The notes under the pieces were generated by a model. That model saw nothing but the letters and a program-made list of their open reading frames with translations. It was not told where the DNA came from and did no database searches. A program made the translations under genes and the position numbers. 64,000 nt of DNA from Comamonas testosteroni (GTDB lineage: Bacteria; Pseudomonadota; Gammaproteobacteria; Burkholderiales; Burkholderiaceae_C): the NCBI RefSeq assembly GCF_000761245.1, contig NZ_AWOR01000043.1:96160-160159 (forward strand), in the 5' to 3' direction. Shown here in pieces: positions 44,663 through 54,797 of the stretch (positions are counted from its first letter, which is position 1; each line of letters opens with the position of its first letter).

Positions 44663-45454
44663 ATGTCGCTGCTGTGTGCACGGCTGAACCCGCCACTGCG
44701 CGACTGGCAGGGTCGCTCGGCATGGATTCTGGGAGCCTCGTCGGGCATAGGCCGCGCCACGGCCGACGCGCTGTACAGACAAGGAGCCAGAGTGATCGTT
44801 TCTGCGCGCCAAGGCGACGCCCTGCAGGATTTCGTGCGCAGCCACGATGGCTGCCTGGCCCTGCCGCTGGACGTGACCGACGCTGCAGCCCTGACTGCAG
44901 GAGCCCGGGCGGTGCAGGTTCATTGCGGCAAGGCTCCCGATCTGATTGTCTATTGCGCAGGCCGCTACAAGCCCCAGCGCGCCACGGAATTCGACCTGTC
45001 CGAGATGCAGCGCCATCTGGCCGTGAACTATGGCGGCGCCCTGCATCTGCTCGATGCCGTGCTTCCGATGCTGCTGGCCGCCGGGCAAGGCCATCTGGCA
45101 CTGGTCGGTTCGGTGGCCGGCTATCGCGGGCTGCCGATGTCCCTGGCCTACGGCCCGACCAAGGCAGCACTCAACAACCTGGCCGAGAACCTCTATCTGG
45201 ACCTGCACGACAGGGGCCTGGGTGTATCCATCATCAACCCCGGCTTTGTCGATACGCCGCTGACGGCGCAAAACCACTTCAGCATGCCGGCCCTGATCGA
45301 TGCCGACGAGGCTGCCCGGCATATGCTGCAAGGCTGGGCCCAGGGACGTTTCGAGATGAATTTTCCGCGCCGCTTCACACGCTGGATGCGTCTGCTGCGC
45401 TGCCTGCCCGATGCCTGGTATTTCGCGGCCGTGCGCCGCATCACCGGCAACTGA
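44663..45454 (+). CDS. SDR family oxidoreductase of the lipid cluster
   Basis: 263-residue short-chain dehydrogenase: WILGASSGIGRATADALYRQGARVIVSAR at the N-terminus, YCAGRYKP, serine in LVGSVAGYRG and the catalytic Y-x3-K in LAYGPTKAALNNLAENL. The ATG at 44663 has AAGGAG at proper distance; ATG 44657 and GTG 44654 are too close to it. Last gene of the seven-gene cluster. Confidence 0.87.
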   Translation: MSLLCARLNPPLRDWQGRSAWILGASSGIGRATADALYRQGARVIVSARQGDALQDFVRSHDGCLALPLDVTDAAALTAGARAVQVHCGKAPDLIVYCAGRYKPQRATEFDLSEMQRHLAVNYGGALHLLDAVLPMLLAAGQGHLALVGSVAGYRGLPMSLAYGPTKAALNNLAENLYLDLHDRGLGVSIINPGFVDTPLTAQNHFSMPALIDADEAARHMLQGWAQGRFEMNFPRRFTRWMRLLRCLPDAWYFAAVRRITGN

Positions 45455-45619
45455 CTGCCTGGCCCTGCGCAAGCTGCCGAGGCCGAGCAGGCACTCTGCC
45501 ACTCAGTCATGCTTTGAGCACACGGCGCCCGCCAGGTCCCAACGGCTCGCGCGCGAGCCCGAACTCCGCAGCTCTGGAGCAGCTCGGCATGCATCAACGG
45601 GATGAATGCAGCCCGCATC

Positions 45620-45663
45620 CCCAAAACAAAAAACCCTCTTGAATCATTGACTCAAGAGGGTTT
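45620..45663 (-). terminator. intrinsic terminator of tRNA-Val
   Basis: AAACCCTCTTGA / TCAAGAGGGTTT hairpin; on the minus strand it is followed by TTTTTTGTTTTGG, seven bases after the tRNA 3' end. Confidence 0.88.
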
Positions 45664-45669
45664 GCTATC

Positions 45670-45744
45670 TGGTGGGTGATACATGGATCGAACATGTGAC
45701 CCCTGCCGTGTGAAGGCAGTGCTCTACCGCTGAGCTAATCACCC
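45670..45744 (-). tRNA. tRNA-Val (anticodon CAC)
   Basis: Complete cloverleaf on the minus strand: acceptor GGGTGAT/ATCACCC, D arm GCTC-AGCGGTA-GAGC, anticodon arm CTGCC-TTCACAC-GGCAG with CAC at the anticodon, T arm ACATG-TTCGATC-CATGT, and an encoded 3' CCA after discriminator A. A terminator follows directly. Confidence 0.97.
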
Positions 45745-45760
45745 GATAAGCGTTATTGTA

Positions 45761-46492
45761 TCAGGGATTGGCGCTCACATTTTCAAAGTTGCGCCAAGCA
45801 GTCTTGCCGCCGCTGGATTTATCCAACTGCTTGAGCACATCGTCGTGGGCCGCCTGCTCCTGCTCGTTGGCACGCAGCACCGGCAGCTTGAAGCTGCTCA
45901 GGTCTACCGAGGCAACGATCATCGTCCCGGCCGCCGGGGCATCTGCAGGCTCCTCTGTCATGAGCAAGGCATCTTGCCCGCGCGTCAGATTGATGTAGAC
46001 ATCCGCCAGCAGCTCCGCGTCCAGCAAGGCGCCGTGCAGCGTACGGTTGGAGTTGTCGACACCCAGGCGATCGCACAGCGAGTCCAGCGAGTTGCGCTTG
46101 CCCGGGTACATCTCCTTGGCCATGACCAGAGTGTCAATGACGCCCCCCACGCACTGCTTGAGCGGTGGACGCTTGGCCAGCTTGAGCTCGTTGTTCAGAA
46201 AGCCAAGGTCGAACGGCGCATTGTGGATGATGAGTTCTGCGCCTTGCAGATACTCCCAGATCTCGTCGATCTTTTCCTCGAAGCGCGGCTTGTCCTTGAG
46301 GAACTCGGTCGTGATGCCGTGCACGCGCAAGGCATCGGGGTGGCTGTCGCGACCCGCATTGAAGTACAGATGCAGATTGTTGCCGGTGAGCTTTCGGTTC
46401 ACCAGCTCCACGCAGCCCAGCTCGATCAGGCGATCGCCATCGATGGCCGACAGACCGGTGGTTTCCGTATCCAGAACAATTTGGCGCGACAT
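45761..46492 (-). CDS. dnaQ: DNA polymerase III subunit epsilon, 3'-5' proofreading exonuclease
   Basis: 243-residue DEDDh exonuclease. Exo I IVLDTETTGLSAIDGDRLIELGCVEL, Exo II HNAPFDLGFLN and Exo III LHGALLDAELLADVYINL are intact, and the C-terminal part that binds the alpha subunit is present. Lies between the tRNA gene and the isc operon on the same strand. Length is normal. Confidence 0.94.
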   Translation of the reverse strand: MSRQIVLDTETTGLSAIDGDRLIELGCVELVNRKLTGNNLHLYFNAGRDSHPDALRVHGITTEFLKDKPRFEEKIDEIWEYLQGAELIIHNAPFDLGFLNNELKLAKRPPLKQCVGGVIDTLVMAKEMYPGKRNSLDSLCDRLGVDNSNRTLHGALLDAELLADVYINLTRGQDALLMTEEPADAPAAGTMIVASVDLSSFKLPVLRANEQEQAAHDDVLKQLDKSSGGKTAWRNFENVSANP

Positions 46493-46562
46493 TCAATTTC
46501 TCCCAATTACCTGCGGCGCTCACATCGCCCAACAATTTCTAAAACAAGCGCGTACCAAAGCC

Positions 46563-46662
46563 AGGACACCGAGGAAGCGCCGCCGCGCACCGAGGGTGTC
46601 GTCCCCCTCCCCTAGCGCGAAGCGCGCAGAGAGAGGGGGAAGGCGCAAAGCGCCTCAGGGGG
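46563..46662. repeat. intergenic stop-codon-associated repeat, copy 2
   Basis: Begins GGACACCGAGGAAGCGC and ends GGCGCAAAGCGCCTCAGGGGG, just after the fdx stop codon. Related to 6311-6455 and 49562-49634. Confidence 0.75.
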
Positions 46663-46665
46663 TGC

Positions 46666-47004
46666 TCAGTGATTTTCCTTAGCGTGATTGATGGAGTACT
46701 TGGGGATCTCCACCGTCACATTCTCGCGCGCCAGAATGGCCTGGCAGGACAGGCGCGACTGAGGCTGCAGGCCCCAGGCCTTGTCCAGCAGGTCTTCTTC
46801 CTCTTCCTCGGCCTCGTTCAGGGAGTTGAACCCCTCCTTGACGATGACATGACAGGTCGTGCAGGCGCAGCTCATGTCGCAGGCATGCTCGATATTGATG
46901 CCGTTGTCCAGCATGGCTTCGCAGATCGAAGTGCCGACGGGAGCTTCGATTTCTGTTCCGTTGGGGCAGTACTCGGCGTGAGGGAGAATTTTGATGATGG
47001 GCAT
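46666..47004 (-). CDS. fdx: ISC-type [2Fe-2S] ferredoxin
   Basis: 112-residue ferredoxin supplying electrons for Fe-S cluster assembly. The 2Fe-2S ligands are in ACDMSCACTTCHV and LSCQA, with the usual MPIIKILPHAEYCPNGTEIEAPVGTSICEAMLDNGINIEHAC start and acidic EAEEEEEDLLDKAWGL stretch. Last gene of the isc operon, 15 bp behind hscA. Confidence 0.95.
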   Translation of the reverse strand: MPIIKILPHAEYCPNGTEIEAPVGTSICEAMLDNGINIEHACDMSCACTTCHVIVKEGFNSLNEAEEEEEDLLDKAWGLQPQSRLSCQAILARENVTVEIPKYSINHAKENH

Positions 47005-47019
47005 TGTTCTGTTTATGAA

Positions 47020-48879
47020 TTAAATGGTGTTGACACTCTTGCCGGCCAGCGCCCGCTGGATGCTGCGATTCATGCGTTCGGCCGCAAACGACTCGGTTCC
47101 CTTGGCCAGGGCCTGCGTCGCGCCTTCCACGACGGCCGGATCATCGCTCGCGACGGCCGCGCGCAGCGCCGTCATCAGGCCGTCGATGCTGTCGCGCTGC
47201 TCGGCGCTGAGCACATCGCCATCCACGTCCAGCGCGCTCTGTGTGGCCAGCAGCATGCGATCGGCATCCACGCGGGCCTCGACCAGGGCGCGGGCCTTCA
47301 TGTCCTCCTGTGCCGTGGCAAAGCCGTCCTGCAGCATCTGGGCGATCTGGTCGTCGGAGAGCCCGTACGAAGGCTTGACGTTGATATGCGCTTCGACGCC
47401 GCTGGTCTGCTCCTTGGCGCTGACGGACAGCAGGCCGTCGGCATCGACCGTGAAGGTCACGCGGATGCGCGCCGCACCGGCGGCCATGGGCGGAATGCCG
47501 CGCAGCTCGAAACGCGCCAGGCTGCGGCAGTCCGCCACCAGATCACGCTCGCCCTGCACCACATGAATGGCCAGAGCAGTCTGGCCGTCCTTGTAGGTCG
47601 TGAAGTCCTGTGCGCGAGCCGTGGGAATGGTCTCGTTGCGCGTGATGATGCGCTCGGACAGGCCACCCATGGTTTCCACGCCCAGCGACAGCGGGATCAC
47701 GTCCAGCAGCAGCAAATCGCCGGCGGTATTGTTGCCGGCCAGCTGATTGGCCTGAATGGCAGCGCCCAGCGCCACCACTTCATCGGGATTGAGATTGGTC
47801 AGCGGCTCGCTGCCAAAGAAGTCCGCCACGGCCTGGCGAATCTGGGGCATGCGGGTGGAGCCGCCAACCATGACCACGCCCTGCACTTCATCGCGGCTCA
47901 GGTCTGCATCCTTGAGCGCGCGGCGCACGGCCGCAAGGCTCTTGCTGGTTAAGTAAGCAGTCAGCGCAATGAACTCCTCACGTTTGACATCAAAAGACAC
48001 TGAACCCGAAGAAACATCAGCGGTAAACGCTACAACTTCTGATTCAGTCAGGGCCTGCTTGCAATTGCGCGCGGCAATACGCCAGGCGGTCTTGTCTGCC
48101 GCCGACTCCAGCTGCGTGTCGGTCTTTTCCGCCACCCAGGCCGCCAGCGCGTCATCGTAGTCGTCGCCGCCAAGTGCCGAGTCGCCGCCGGTGGCGATCA
48201 CTTCAAACACGCCCTGTGCAAGACGCAGCACCGAGATATCGAAGGTGCCGCCACCCAGATCGTAGACGGCGTAGACGCCCTCTGCCGCATTGTCCAGGCC
48301 GTAGGCAATGGCTGCCGCCGTGGGTTCGTTGATCAGGCGCAGCAGATTGATGCCTGCCAGCTTGGCCGCATCCTTGGTGGCCTGGCGCTGGGCATCGTCA
48401 AAATACGCGGGCACGGTGATGACGGCGCCGTAGAGCTCGTCGTCGAACGTGTCTTCGGCGCGGAAACGCAGGGTCGCCAGAATTTCGGCGCTGATTTCCA
48501 CGGGCGTCTTGGCACCGTCCACGGTCTCGATGGAGATCACGCTGCTGTCCCCAGTACCGAAGCGATAAGGCAGCTTTTCGGGCGACTCGATATCGGCCAG
48601 GCTGCGCCCCATGAAGCGCTTGGCCGAGCTGATGGTGTTGACGGCGTCCTGAGCCTGCGCTGCCTTGGCATCGAAGCCAATCTGGCGGCGGCCCATTTCC
48701 ATGTAGCGCACTACCGACGGCAGCAGCACACGCCCCTGATCGTCAGGCAGGCATTCGGCTACGCCATTGCGCACGGCGGCGACCAAAGAGTGCGTGGTGC
48801 CCAGGTCGATACCCACGGCAATGCGTCGCTGATGGGGATCGGGGGATTGGCCGGGCTCGGAAATCTGCAAAAGCGCCAT
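47020..48879 (-). CDS. hscA: Fe-S protein assembly chaperone HscA (Hsp70)
   Basis: 619-residue specialised Hsp70 that drives cluster release from IscU. ATPase motifs: [45 protein letters not shown]. The substrate domain begins [24 protein letters not shown] and [21 protein letters not shown]. Normal length; follows hscB. Confidence 0.95.
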   Translation of the reverse strand: MALLQISEPGQSPDPHQRRIAVGIDLGTTHSLVAAVRNGVAECLPDDQGRVLLPSVVRYMEMGRRQIGFDAKAAQAQDAVNTISSAKRFMGRSLADIESPEKLPYRFGTGDSSVISIETVDGAKTPVEISAEILATLRFRAEDTFDDELYGAVITVPAYFDDAQRQATKDAAKLAGINLLRLINEPTAAAIAYGLDNAAEGVYAVYDLGGGTFDISVLRLAQGVFEVIATGGDSALGGDDYDDALAAWVAEKTDTQLESAADKTAWRIAARNCKQALTESEVVAFTADVSSGSVSFDVKREEFIALTAYLTSKSLAAVRRALKDADLSRDEVQGVVMVGGSTRMPQIRQAVADFFGSEPLTNLNPDEVVALGAAIQANQLAGNNTAGDLLLLDVIPLSLGVETMGGLSERIITRNETIPTARAQDFTTYKDGQTALAIHVVQGERDLVADCRSLARFELRGIPPMAAGAARIRVTFTVDADGLLSVSAKEQTSGVEAHINVKPSYGLSDDQIAQMLQDGFATAQEDMKARALVEARVDADRMLLATQSALDVDGDVLSAEQRDSIDGLMTALRAAVASDDPAVVEGATQALAKGTESFAAERMNRSIQRALAGKSVNTI

Positions 48880-48973
48880 GAAATTCTTCTTTTGAAACGT
48901 CTGAGGCCAGCGTGGCTGGCCCGCTCAAGATGGATACGCCATGCGCCATGGGCGCAAAGCGTTGCTCTGGGTC

Positions 48974-49492
48974 TTATTGTCCCAGTTGATCGCGACGGCG
49001 ATCCACATCTTGCGCAAATCGCGCAACAAACATGAGGGCTCTCACCTGCTGCACGGCAGCTGCGGCATCGCCAGCCTCGTCAAGCAGACGCGCGCATTCG
49101 CCAAGCATCTGCTTCTTGGCGGCCAGCATCTCGGCCTCCAGGACATCGAGTTCCTGCTCGCTGGCTGCATCCTCCAGCGCTTCGCGCCACTCCATCTGCT
49201 GCATCAGAAATGCCGCAGGCATAGCCGTGTTGTCTTCGGCGCGCACCGGCGCACCCGCCAGCTCGCAGAGATAGGCGGCGCGCTTGAGCGGATCCTTCAG
49301 ACGCTGATAGGCCTCGTTGATGCGTACCGACCATTGCATGGCCACGCGCTGCGCGGCAGCGCCCTGTGCGGCAAAACGGTCGGGGTGCGCTTCGCGCTGC
49401 AGCTCTTTCCAGCGTGCATCGACCTGGCTGCGCTCCTGCGCAAACTGCCGCGGCAGGCCAAACAATTCAAAGTCGTCAGATTGCAGATTCAT
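48974..49492 (-). CDS. hscB: Fe-S protein assembly co-chaperone HscB
   Basis: 172-residue J-protein bringing IscU to HscA. The J domain carries the HPD motif in LQREAHPDRFAAQG, with YQRLKDPLKRAAYLCELAG; the C-terminal helical domain contains MQQMEWREALEDA. Separated from iscA by 146 bp that hold a repeat copy. Confidence 0.93.
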   Translation of the reverse strand: MNLQSDDFELFGLPRQFAQERSQVDARWKELQREAHPDRFAAQGAAAQRVAMQWSVRINEAYQRLKDPLKRAAYLCELAGAPVRAEDNTAMPAAFLMQQMEWREALEDAASEQELDVLEAEMLAAKKQMLGECARLLDEAGDAAAAVQQVRALMFVARFAQDVDRRRDQLGQ

Positions 49493-49561
49493 GGCATTAA
49501 AAAACCGCCTACAGCAGCGCTGAGGCGGTTCCGTTCTTACGCTTGGGCGCTACACACGCCA

Positions 49562-49634
49562 GGGACACCGAGCAAGAGCCGCCTCGCAGCGAAGGTGTCG
49601 TCCCTTTGGGGGAAGGCGCGAAGCGACTCAGGGA
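49562..49634. repeat. intergenic stop-codon-associated repeat, copy 3
   Basis: Begins GGGACACCGAGCAAGAGCC and ends AAGGCGCGAAGCGACTCAGGGA next to the iscA stop codon; the CCCTCCC middle arm seen in the other copies is missing here. Confidence 0.7.
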
Positions 49635-49638
49635 GAAA

Positions 49639-49962
49639 TCAAATCCTGAAGCTCTCACCACAACCGCAGCGATCACGCTCGTTGGGGTTGTGGAACTTGA
49701 AGCCTTCGTTCAGGCCTTCGCGGACAAAGTCCAGTTCCGTGCCGTCAATATAGGCCAGGCTCTTGGGGTCGATCAGAACCTTGATGCCATGGTCTTCAAA
49801 CACCACGTCATCGGGCTGGACCTCGTCCACATACTCCAGCTTGTAAGCCAGACCGGAGCAGCCGGTGGTTTTCACGCCGAGGCGCACGCCAATCCCCTTG
49901 CCGCGACGTGAAAGATAGCGGTTCACATGACGGGCAGCCGCCTCGGTCATTGAGATGGCCAT
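49639..49962 (-). CDS. iscA: A-type Fe-S carrier IscA
   Basis: 107-residue carrier with the three conserved cysteines: [14 protein letters not shown] and CGCGESF at the C-terminus. [31 protein letters not shown] is the usual start. Four bases after iscU. Confidence 0.94.
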   Translation of the reverse strand: MAISMTEAAARHVNRYLSRRGKGIGVRLGVKTTGCSGLAYKLEYVDEVQPDDVVFEDHGIKVLIDPKSLAYIDGTELDFVREGLNEGFKFHNPNERDRCGCGESFRI

Positions 49963-49966
49963 GGCC

Positions 49967-50362
49967 TCAGGCTTCCGTTGCAGTGCGCTTTGCGCGGTAG
50001 TCGTTCACGGCTGCCTTGATGGCGTCTTCGGCCAGGATGGAGCAATGAACCTTGACCGGGGGCAGCGCCAGCTCTTCAGCGATCTGGCTGTTCTTCAGGG
50101 CCGCAGCCTCGTCCAGCGTCTTGCCCTTGACCCATTCGGTCACCAGCGAAGACGAGGCGATGGCAGAGCCGCAGCCATAGGTCTTGAAACGTGCGTCCTC
50201 GATCACGCCGGTGGCGGGATTGACCTTGATCTGCAGCTTCATCACGTCGCCGCAGGCGGGCGCGCCCACCATACCCGTGCCGACGGAGTCATCGCTCTTG
50301 TCGAACGAGCCAACGTTGCGGGGGTTTTCGTAGTGGTCAACAACTTTTTCGGAGTAAGCCAT
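49967..50362 (-). CDS. iscU: Fe-S cluster scaffold IscU
   Basis: 131-residue scaffold. Ligand cysteines are in [32 protein letters not shown] and [16 protein letters not shown]; the HscA-binding LPPVK motif precedes the last one. Starts [22 protein letters not shown]. Confidence 0.95.
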   Translation of the reverse strand: MAYSEKVVDHYENPRNVGSFDKSDDSVGTGMVGAPACGDVMKLQIKVNPATGVIEDARFKTYGCGSAIASSSLVTEWVKGKTLDEAAALKNSQIAEELALPPVKVHCSILAEDAIKAAVNDYRAKRTATEA

Positions 50363-50396
50363 GGTGTCTACCTCTTGAACTCTTTGTAATCTGTGC

Positions 50397-51617
50397 TTAG
50401 TGTGCAGCCCATTGAATAGTGCTGAGGTCGATGCCGTCTTTGTACATCTCCCACAGCGGGCTCAGCTCGCGCAGCTTCAGCACGTTTTCGCGGATCGACT
50501 TGATCGCGTAGTCAATTTCTTCTTCCGTCGTGAAGCGACCAAAGGTCATGCGCAAAGAGCTGTGTGCCAGCTCGTCGCTGCGGCCCAGGGCACGCAGCAC
50601 ATAGCTGGGCTCCAGGCTGGCGGATGTGCAGGCGGAACCCGAGGACACGGCCAAGCCCTTGATACCCATGATCAGCGACTCGCCTTCGACGAAGTTGAAG
50701 CTCATGTTCAGGTAATGGGGAACACCGTTGTCCATATCGCCGTTGACGAACACCTGCTCCAGATCCTTGAGGCCGTCGAGCAGGCGCTGGCGCAGCGCAC
50801 GGGCGTGCTCCATGTCCTTGGCCATCTCTTCCTTGGCGATGCGGAAGGCCTCGCCCATGCCCACGATCTGGTGGGTTGCCAGCGTGCCCGAACGCATGCC
50901 GCGCTCATGACCGCCGCCGTGCATCTGCGCTTCCAGGCGCACGCGCGGCTTGCGGCGCACATACAGCGCACCGATGCCCTTGGGGCCGTAGGTCTTGTGC
51001 GAAGCCAGGCTCATCAGGTCGATGGGCATGGTCTGCATGTCCAGATCCATCTTGCCCGAAGCCTGAGCTGCGTCGACGTGGAAGATGATGCCCTTCTCAC
51101 GGCACAGAGCGCCAATGGTGTTCAGGTCCTGAACCACACCGATCTCGTTGTTCACGGCCATCACGCTGGCGAGGATGGTGTCGGGGCGGATCGCCGCCTT
51201 GAACACCTCGATATCCAGCAGACCATTTTCCTGCACGTCCAGATAGCTGACTTCAAAGCCCTGGCGCTCCAGCTCACGCATGGTGTCCAGCACAGCCTTG
51301 TGCTCGGTCTTCACGGTGATCAGGTGCTTGCCCTTGCCTTGATAGAAATGCGCTGCACCCTTGATGGCCAGGTTGTCGGACTCGGTTGCACCGCTGGTCC
51401 AGACGATCTCGCGCGGGTCGGCGCCGATCAGATCAGCCACCTGCTTGCGGGCCTTCTCGACGGCTTCTTCGGCTTCCCAGCCCCAGGCATGGCTGCGCGA
51501 TGCGGCATTGCCAAAATGTTCACGCAGCCAGGGAATCATGGCGTCCGCCACGCGGGGGTCCACCGGAGTGGTTGCACCGTAGTCGAGATAAATGGGAAAG
51601 TGCGGGGTCATGTCCAT
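50397..51617 (-). CDS. iscS: cysteine desulfurase IscS
   Basis: PLP enzyme of 406 residues that takes sulfur from cysteine for cluster assembly. [15 protein letters not shown] at the start, PLP lysine in [20 protein letters not shown], and the mobile catalytic cysteine in [22 protein letters not shown]. The ATG at 51617 (MDMTPHFP) matches the family; the frame to 51716 adds foreign residues. 34 bp before iscU. Confidence 0.94.
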   Translation of the reverse strand: MDMTPHFPIYLDYGATTPVDPRVADAMIPWLREHFGNAASRSHAWGWEAEEAVEKARKQVADLIGADPREIVWTSGATESDNLAIKGAAHFYQGKGKHLITVKTEHKAVLDTMRELERQGFEVSYLDVQENGLLDIEVFKAAIRPDTILASVMAVNNEIGVVQDLNTIGALCREKGIIFHVDAAQASGKMDLDMQTMPIDLMSLASHKTYGPKGIGALYVRRKPRVRLEAQMHGGGHERGMRSGTLATHQIVGMGEAFRIAKEEMAKDMEHARALRQRLLDGLKDLEQVFVNGDMDNGVPHYLNMSFNFVEGESLIMGIKGLAVSSGSACTSASLEPSYVLRALGRSDELAHSSLRMTFGRFTTEEEIDYAIKSIRENVLKLRELSPLWEMYKDGIDLSTIQWAAH

Positions 51618-51790
51618 GACTGGCTCGTCTTGTTTTTGGCTGACAAATCGTGAGGAATCGATGCACCTTGTGGTGCCATCAGGGCGAAGAAACATGCCGC
51701 ACAGCCATGCATGCATCCAGGCCCTGACTATCGGAGTCGGGCTTCATGCCGATCTGGTTGCCGCCCGAGCACTGCTCAAGCGGCCCCGGA

Positions 51791-52327
51791 TCAGGATTTA
51801 GCGAAGGCGTTACCCAGGGCGAACACCGAGTTCGGTGCGTTCACACGGATGGGCTTGACCACAGGTGCTGTGGAGATGGCGCGGCGCACCACGGGCTTGT
51901 CCTCGATCTGGATGCCCTTGGCCAGTTGCTCGTCCACCAGCTTTTGCAGAGTGACGGAGTCCAGGAATTCCACCATGCGCTGATTCAGTGCGGCCCACAG
52001 CTCATGGGTCATGCAGCGGCCGGCTTCGCCCAGACAGTTTTCCTTGCCACCGCACTGGGTCGCATCAATGGGTTCATCCACCGAGACGATGATGTCGGCC
52101 ACGGTGATGTCCGTTGCCTTTCGGGCCAGGGTGTAGCCGCCGCCGGGGCCACGGGTGGATTCCACCAGTTCGTGGCGACGCAGCTTGCCAAACAACTGTT
52201 CCAGATAGGACAGCGAAATCTGCTGACGCTGGCTGATGGCAGCCAAGGTCACAGGGCCATTGTTCTGGCGCAGAGCCAGGTCGATCATCGCGGTGACCGC
52301 AAAGCGGCCTTTGGTCGTAAGACGCAT
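51791..52327 (-). CDS. iscR: Fe-S cluster sensing regulator IscR
   Basis: 178-residue Rrf2-family repressor of the isc operon. HTH start MRLTTKGRFAVTAMIDLALRQNNGPVTLAAISQRQQISLSYLEQLFGKLRRHELVESTRGPGGGYTLAR, then cluster-binding cysteines in QCGGKENCLGEAGRCMTHELW. First gene of iscRSUA-hscBA-fdx. Autoregulation is expected; a TATACT -10-like hexamer lies in the 5' region at about 52476-52481. Confidence 0.95.
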   Translation of the reverse strand: MRLTTKGRFAVTAMIDLALRQNNGPVTLAAISQRQQISLSYLEQLFGKLRRHELVESTRGPGGGYTLARKATDITVADIIVSVDEPIDATQCGGKENCLGEAGRCMTHELWAALNQRMVEFLDSVTLQKLVDEQLAKGIQIEDKPVVRRAISTAPVVKPIRVNAPNSVFALGNAFAKS

Positions 52328-52555
52328 ACGAGCTCCTTCAGTCAGGATTGTTCGTTACAGAAACGCACGTCTGGTCACAGTACCTAGACGAGCACAGTCT
52401 CCGCCCTTACTCCGTCCTGTGATTAGGTTCAGAGCCCTTCTGTGAGGGAAGTTTGTTGTTGAGTGTTTGACGCGAGTATATCACATTCCCCATCAATTTT
52501 GTCGGGTAACAGCGTGCACTCACGTAATAACCCTGAGAAAGGCGAAGGAATATTC

Positions 52556-54622
52556 CTACGGCGCCGCACCGAACAATTGCTGCTTGAGCAGCGAAAGCTG
52601 GTCCCGCACACGCGCTGCCTGCTCGAATTCCAGGTTCCTGGCGTGCTCGAGCATTTGCTTTTCCAGACGCTTGATCTCCCTGGCAATGTCTTTCTCCGAC
52701 ATATCCTCGACACGTGCCTGTTGTAGCGCCTGCTCCTGCAGGCGTTCGGCCTCTTTGCCGCTCTTTTCGCTGTAGACACCATCAATCAGGTCTTTCACCC
52801 TCTTGACAATCTGCTTGGGCACAATTCCGTTGGCTTCGTTGAAAGCCATCTGTTTTTCGCGGCGTCTTTCGGTTTCGCCTATGGCTTTCTTCATGGACTC
52901 GGTAATGCGGTCCGCGTACAGGATCGCCTTGCCGTTGACGTTGCGCGCGGCGCGACCGATGGTCTGGATCAGGCTGCGCTCGGCACGCAGAAAGCCTTCC
53001 TTGTCGGCATCCAGAATCGCCACCAGCGAGACCTCGGGAATATCCAGGCCTTCGCGCAGCAGGTTGATGCCGACCAGCACATCGAAGGCTCCCAGACGCA
53101 GGTCGCGGATGATTTCCACGCGCTCCACCGTATCCACGTCGGAGTGCAGATAGCGCACCTTCACGCCGTTGTCGGTCAGGTATTCGGTCAGTTGCTCGGC
53201 CATGCGCTTGGTCAGCGTGGTGATGAGCACGCGCTCCTCCAGCTCCACGCGCAGGCGGATTTCCTGCAGCACGTCGTCGACCTGGTGAATGGCCGGCCGC
53301 ACTTCGATCTTGGGGTCGACCAGGCCCGTTGGACGCACCACCTGCTCCACCACCTGCCCGGCATGGGTTTTTTCGTATTCGGCGGGCGTGGCCGAGACAA
53401 ACACCACCTGGCGCATGCGATGCTCGAACTCCTCGAACTTGAGCGGACGGTTGTCCAGCGCCGACGGCAGGCGAAAGCCATATTCCACCAGAGTGGTCTT
53501 GCGCGCCCGGTCGCCGTTGTACATGGCGTTGAGCTGGCCGATCATCTGATGGCTCTCGTCCAGAAACATGATGGAGTCGCGCGGCAGATAGTCGGTCAGC
53601 GTGCTGGGCGGATCGCCGGGCTTGGAGGCCGAGAGATGGCGGGTGTAGTTCTCGATGCCCTTGCAATGCCCCACTTCGCTGAGCATTTCCAGATCGAAAC
53701 GCGTGCGCTGCTCCAGGCGCTGCGCCTCGACCAGCTTGCCCATGCCCACCAGTTGCTTGAGGCGCTCGGCCAGCTCTTCCTTGATGGTCTCCACGGCCGC
53801 CAGCACCTTGTCGCGCGGCGTCACATAGTGGCTGCTGGGATAGATGGTGAAGCGCGGGATGTTCTGGCGCACCCGGCCCGTGAGCGGGTCGAACAGTTGT
53901 AGGGTCTCCACCTCGTCGTCGAACAGCTCGATGCGCACGGCCAGCTCCGAGTGCTCGGCCGGGAACACGTCGATGGTGTCGCCTCGCACGCGGAAGGTGC
54001 CGCGCGAGAAATCCTGGTCGTTGCGCTGGTACTGCATGCGGATCAGCTGCGCAATCGCGTCACGCTGGTTGAGCGTGTCGCCCGCGCGCAGCGTCATGAT
54101 CATGCGGTGGTAGCTCTCGGGCTCGCCAATGCCGTAGATGGCCGAGACGGTGGCCACGATCACCACATCGCGCCGCTCCATGATGCTTTTGGTGCAGGAC
54201 AGGCGCATCTGCTCGATGTGCTCGTTGATGGCGCTGTCCTTTTCGATGAACAGGTCGCGCTGGGGCACATAGGCTTCGGGCTGGTAGTAGTCGTAGTAGC
54301 TGACGAAGTACTCGACCGCGTTTTTCGGGAAAAACTCCCTGAACTCCGAGTACAGCTGTGCGGCCAGGGTCTTGTTGGGCGCAAACACGATAGCCGGTTT
54401 GCCCAGACGCGCGATCACGTTGGCCATGGTGAAGGTCTTGCCCGAGCCAGTCACACCCAGCAGCGTCTGGAAGGACTCGCCGTCATTGACGCCTTCGACC
54501 AGTTTTTCGATGGCCGCAGGCTGATCGCCCGCCGGTGGATAGGGCTGGAACAGCTCGAACGGCGAGTCCGGGTATTGCACGAAACGGCCTTGCGGCTCGG
54601 CATTCATATTTTGTTCTTGCAT
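52556..54622 (-). CDS. uvrB: excinuclease ABC subunit B
   Basis: 688-residue helicase-like subunit of nucleotide excision repair. [20 protein letters not shown], Walker [16 protein letters not shown], the beta-hairpin [18 protein letters not shown], and late motifs [24 protein letters not shown]; the C-terminal UVR motif ([27 protein letters not shown]) binds UvrC. Three in-frame ATG codons at 54643, 54622 and 54607 are possible starts. No LexA box is seen close upstream. Confidence 0.95.
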   Translation of the reverse strand: MQEQNMNAEPQGRFVQYPDSPFELFQPYPPAGDQPAAIEKLVEGVNDGESFQTLLGVTGSGKTFTMANVIARLGKPAIVFAPNKTLAAQLYSEFREFFPKNAVEYFVSYYDYYQPEAYVPQRDLFIEKDSAINEHIEQMRLSCTKSIMERRDVVIVATVSAIYGIGEPESYHRMIMTLRAGDTLNQRDAIAQLIRMQYQRNDQDFSRGTFRVRGDTIDVFPAEHSELAVRIELFDDEVETLQLFDPLTGRVRQNIPRFTIYPSSHYVTPRDKVLAAVETIKEELAERLKQLVGMGKLVEAQRLEQRTRFDLEMLSEVGHCKGIENYTRHLSASKPGDPPSTLTDYLPRDSIMFLDESHQMIGQLNAMYNGDRARKTTLVEYGFRLPSALDNRPLKFEEFEHRMRQVVFVSATPAEYEKTHAGQVVEQVVRPTGLVDPKIEVRPAIHQVDDVLQEIRLRVELEERVLITTLTKRMAEQLTEYLTDNGVKVRYLHSDVDTVERVEIIRDLRLGAFDVLVGINLLREGLDIPEVSLVAILDADKEGFLRAERSLIQTIGRAARNVNGKAILYADRITESMKKAIGETERRREKQMAFNEANGIVPKQIVKRVKDLIDGVYSEKSGKEAERLQEQALQQARVEDMSEKDIAREIKRLEKQMLEHARNLEFEQAARVRDQLSLLKQQLFGAAP

Positions 54623-54680
54623 GATCTCATGTCCATGACGCATAGGGTAAGCGCGGAGTAGAATGGCAGCCCAACCCTCA

Positions 54681-54695
54681 AGCCTAACCTAGGCT
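54681..54695. promoter_or_regulatory. small palindrome between uvrB and aminotransferase genes
   Basis: AGCCTA-ACC-TAGGCT, a perfect 6-bp inverted repeat in the 175-bp divergent spacer. No known consensus. Confidence 0.25.
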
Positions 54696-54797
54696 GATGC
54701 GTTTTTTCGAGCACCGGGCAATGCCCTGCCCGTCTAACGCGCTCGGAGCAGTAGCTGGGGGTGACCTGACTTATTTCCATCCCTCAAGGATTTTTTC

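Noticed and set aside
54644..54797. LexA box before uvrB
   Set aside because: No CTGT-N8-ACAG arrangement is present in the spacer.
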